From NCBI GenBank assembly GCA_030388725.1, contig CP128857.1:4526001-4590000 (forward strand): DNA of 64,000 bases. Reading direction: 5' to 3'. Shown here piece by piece: positions 62,313 to 64,000 of this stretch. How positions within the stretch are numbered: the first letter of the stretch is position 1; the number at the start of each line of letters is the position of its first letter. Below the pieces are notes generated by a model. It saw only the letters and a program-made list of their open reading frames with translations, was not told the DNA's origin and did no database searches. Made by a program: the position numbers and the translations under genes. Source of the stretch: Prodigiosinella aquatilis. GTDB taxonomy: Bacteria; Pseudomonadota; Gammaproteobacteria; Enterobacterales; Enterobacteriaceae.

Positions 62313-64000
62313 CTAGTTATCCTTGTCGTCAAGATGATCGCGAATTAATGTCATGAATAGCATGCCAAAACGCTCTAGCTTACGATGCCCAACGCCATTA
62401 ATGGTCAGCAGTTCATTGGCCGTTACTGGCATGATTTCTGCCATTTCCAGCAACGTGGCGTCACTGAACACCACATATGGCGGAATATTGGCATCATCTG
62501 CGATGGATTTTCGCAATTTCCGCAGCTTGGCAAACAGTTTGCGATCATAGTTGCCGCCGTAGGATTTTTGACTGGCACGCGGCTTCAGGTTAATCATGCG
62601 CGGCACCGCCAGTTGCAACGATACTTCGCCCCGCAAAACAGGCCGCGCCGGTTCAGTTAACTGCAATGCCGAATGCTGAGTAATATTTTGGTTGAGCAAT
62701 CCCAAATGAATAAGCTGTCGCAGAATGCTAACCCATTGTTCTTGCGTCTTATCACGGCCAATGCCATACACCGGCAGTTTGTCATGCCCAAACTCGCGGA
62801 TACGCTGATTATTAGCACCGCGCAGAACTTCTGCGATATACCCCATCCCGAAGCGTTGCCCGACACGATAGACACAGGATAACGCCTTCTGTGCATCCAC
62901 CAACCCATCATAACGTTTGGGAGGATCGAGGCAAATATCACAGTTGCCACAAGGCTGCTGGCGACCTTCACCAAAGTAGTTAAGCAATACCAGACGGCGA
63001 CACGTCTGCGCTTCGGCGAATGCGCCCATGGCGTTGAGCTTGTGCCGCTCAATATCCAGTTGCGCCCCCGCCGGTTTCTCTTCCAGACAACGGCGCAACC
63101 ACGCCATATCAGCCGGATCATAAAACAACGCGGCTTCGGCTGGCAGACCATCCCGCCCAGCCCGTCCGGTTTCCTGATAATAGGATTCGATATTGCGTGG
63201 AATATCGAAGTGCACCACAAACCGCACGTTAGGTTTGTTGATGCCCATACCAAATGCCACCGTCGCCACTACCACCTGCAAGTCGTCACGCAGAAACGCG
63301 TCTTGTACCTGCGCCCGACAATTATTATCCAGACCAGCATGATACGCCGCGACACTCAGACCCCGATTCTGTAACCGGGCACTGATATCTTCCACTTTGG
63401 CACGGCTGTTACAGTAAATAATGCCGCTTTTGCCACGCTGACCTTGTACAAACAGCCATAGTTGGTCGAGCGGTTTAAATTTCTCCACCAGCGTATAGCG
63501 GATATTGGGCCGGTCAAAACTACTGACGTGGATAAGCGGATCCGGTAAATCCAGCAGCCGGATGATATCCCGCCGCGTGGTTTCGTCGGCGGTAGCGGTC
63601 AGAGCCACAATCGGTAATGAAGGGAAACGTTGCTTAATCTGGCCCAGTGCCCGGTATTCCGGCCGGAAATCATGTCCCCACTGAGAAATACAGTGTGCTT
63701 CATCAACCGCAATCAATGAGAGATTCCAGTAAGTGAGATGTTCGAGAAAACTGTCGGTAGTTAGGCGCTCAGGGGCGATGTACAGCAGTTTAATCTGACC
63801 ATTACGACAACCCGTCATCACCTCCAGTTGCTGCTCCCTGGTCTGGGTGGAATTGAGGCAGGCGGCGGCTACACCGTAAGCCTGCAGTTGATCCACCTGA
63901 TCTTTCATCAGGGAAATCAAAGGCGACACCACCAACGTCAAGCCATCCATCACCAAGGCGGGAATTTGATAGCACAGGGATTTACCACCGCCAGTGGGCA
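62313..64000 (-). CDS. recQ: ATP-dependent DNA helicase RecQ (5' end outside window)
   Basis: The C-terminal about 560 residues of RecQ. At the right edge Walker A (TGGGKS) is just inside the window, followed by motif Ia (VSPLISLMKDQVDQL), DEAH box (VDEAHCISQWGHDFR), motif III (ALTATAD), motif VI (YYQETGRAGRDG), the RQC zinc site (CRR, CGNCDIC), and an HRDC domain (FAKLRKLRKSIADD and LLTINGVGHRKLERFG). RecQ unwinds DNA for RecF-pathway recombination. The start lies beyond 64000; the ATG at 63956 is internal. Full-length RecQ is about 610 residues. Confidence 0.96.
   Translation of the reverse strand, partial: PTGGGKSLCYQIPALVMDGLTLVVSPLISLMKDQVDQLQAYGVAAACLNSTQTREQQLEVMTGCRNGQIKLLYIAPERLTTDSFLEHLTYWNLSLIAVDEAHCISQWGHDFRPEYRALGQIKQRFPSLPIVALTATADETTRRDIIRLLDLPDPLIHVSSFDRPNIRYTLVEKFKPLDQLWLFVQGQRGKSGIIYCNSRAKVEDISARLQNRGLSVAAYHAGLDNNCRAQVQDAFLRDDLQVVVATVAFGMGINKPNVRFVVHFDIPRNIESYYQETGRAGRDGLPAEAALFYDPADMAWLRRCLEEKPAGAQLDIERHKLNAMGAFAEAQTCRRLVLLNYFGEGRQQPCGNCDICLDPPKRYDGLVDAQKALSCVYRVGQRFGMGYIAEVLRGANNQRIREFGHDKLPVYGIGRDKTQEQWVSILRQLIHLGLLNQNITQHSALQLTEPARPVLRGEVSLQLAVPRMINLKPRASQKSYGGNYDRKLFAKLRKLRKSIADDANIPPYVVFSDATLLEMAEIMPVTANELLTINGVGHRKLERFGMLFMTLIRDHLDDKDN

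Overview
The window looks like an enterobacterial soft-rot plant pathogen, most likely Dickeya or its close relative Musicola. The evidence is a PelB/PelC-type pectate lyase directly upstream of pelZ with a KdgR-like operator, together with typical Enterobacterales core blocks: glgBXCAP, ppiA, asd-yhgN, gntK/gntR/yhhW-ryhB, glpABC/glpT, and yigL-pldB-rhtB-recQ. Species was not determined.

Layout. Positions 1-8.1 kb are accessory: a scrambled IS66 element with a broken RelE/HigB-like toxin remnant, a large ABC-type ATPase resembling RloC/PrrC anticodon nucleases, a P4-type integrase, a GNAT acetyltransferase and the stump of a second P4-type integrase. From 8.2 to 13.6 kb come pectate lyases, a diguanylate cyclase fused to hemerythrin, and ppiA. 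From 13.8 to 23.2 kb is the glycogen operon, divergent from the sensor kinase gene btsS. From 25.4 to 31.6 kb the chromosome is a patchwork: an AbiEi/AbiEii toxin-antitoxin pair lies between two copies of the btsS 3' end, btsR is absent, and there are integrase and GntR-regulator fragments, a LysE exporter and an AraC regulator. cyuA (cysteine desulfidase) follows.

From 33.5 to 41.1 kb lies the most interesting segment: a cluster homologous to Bacillus ntdABC (kanosamine synthesis from glucose 6-phosphate). It has an NtdA-like aminotransferase (frameshifted in an A8 run), an NtdB-like phosphatase and an NtdC-like dehydrogenase (split by an IS3-family element). These are followed without gaps by a SemiSWEET sugar transporter and a flavin monooxygenase, and, convergently, a hexapeptide acyltransferase. 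No characterised kanosamine cluster known to me has this SemiSWEET/monooxygenase extension. A serine-recombinase stump marks the right edge, where the nickel-import operon (methyltransferase-nikABC, with nikR upstream) stops after nikC, so nikD and nikE are missing here.

From 46.4 kb to the end the genome is mostly ordinary core: an MBL-fold hydrolase, asd, yhgN, gluconate uptake and phosphorylation under GntR, yhhW, the Fur-regulated sRNA ryhB, anaerobic glycerol-3-phosphate dehydrogenase divergent from glpT with GlpR and CRP sites, and the yigL-pldB-rhtB-recQ block, with recQ running off the right edge. All assignments come from reading the sequence and remembered family features; no searches were run.
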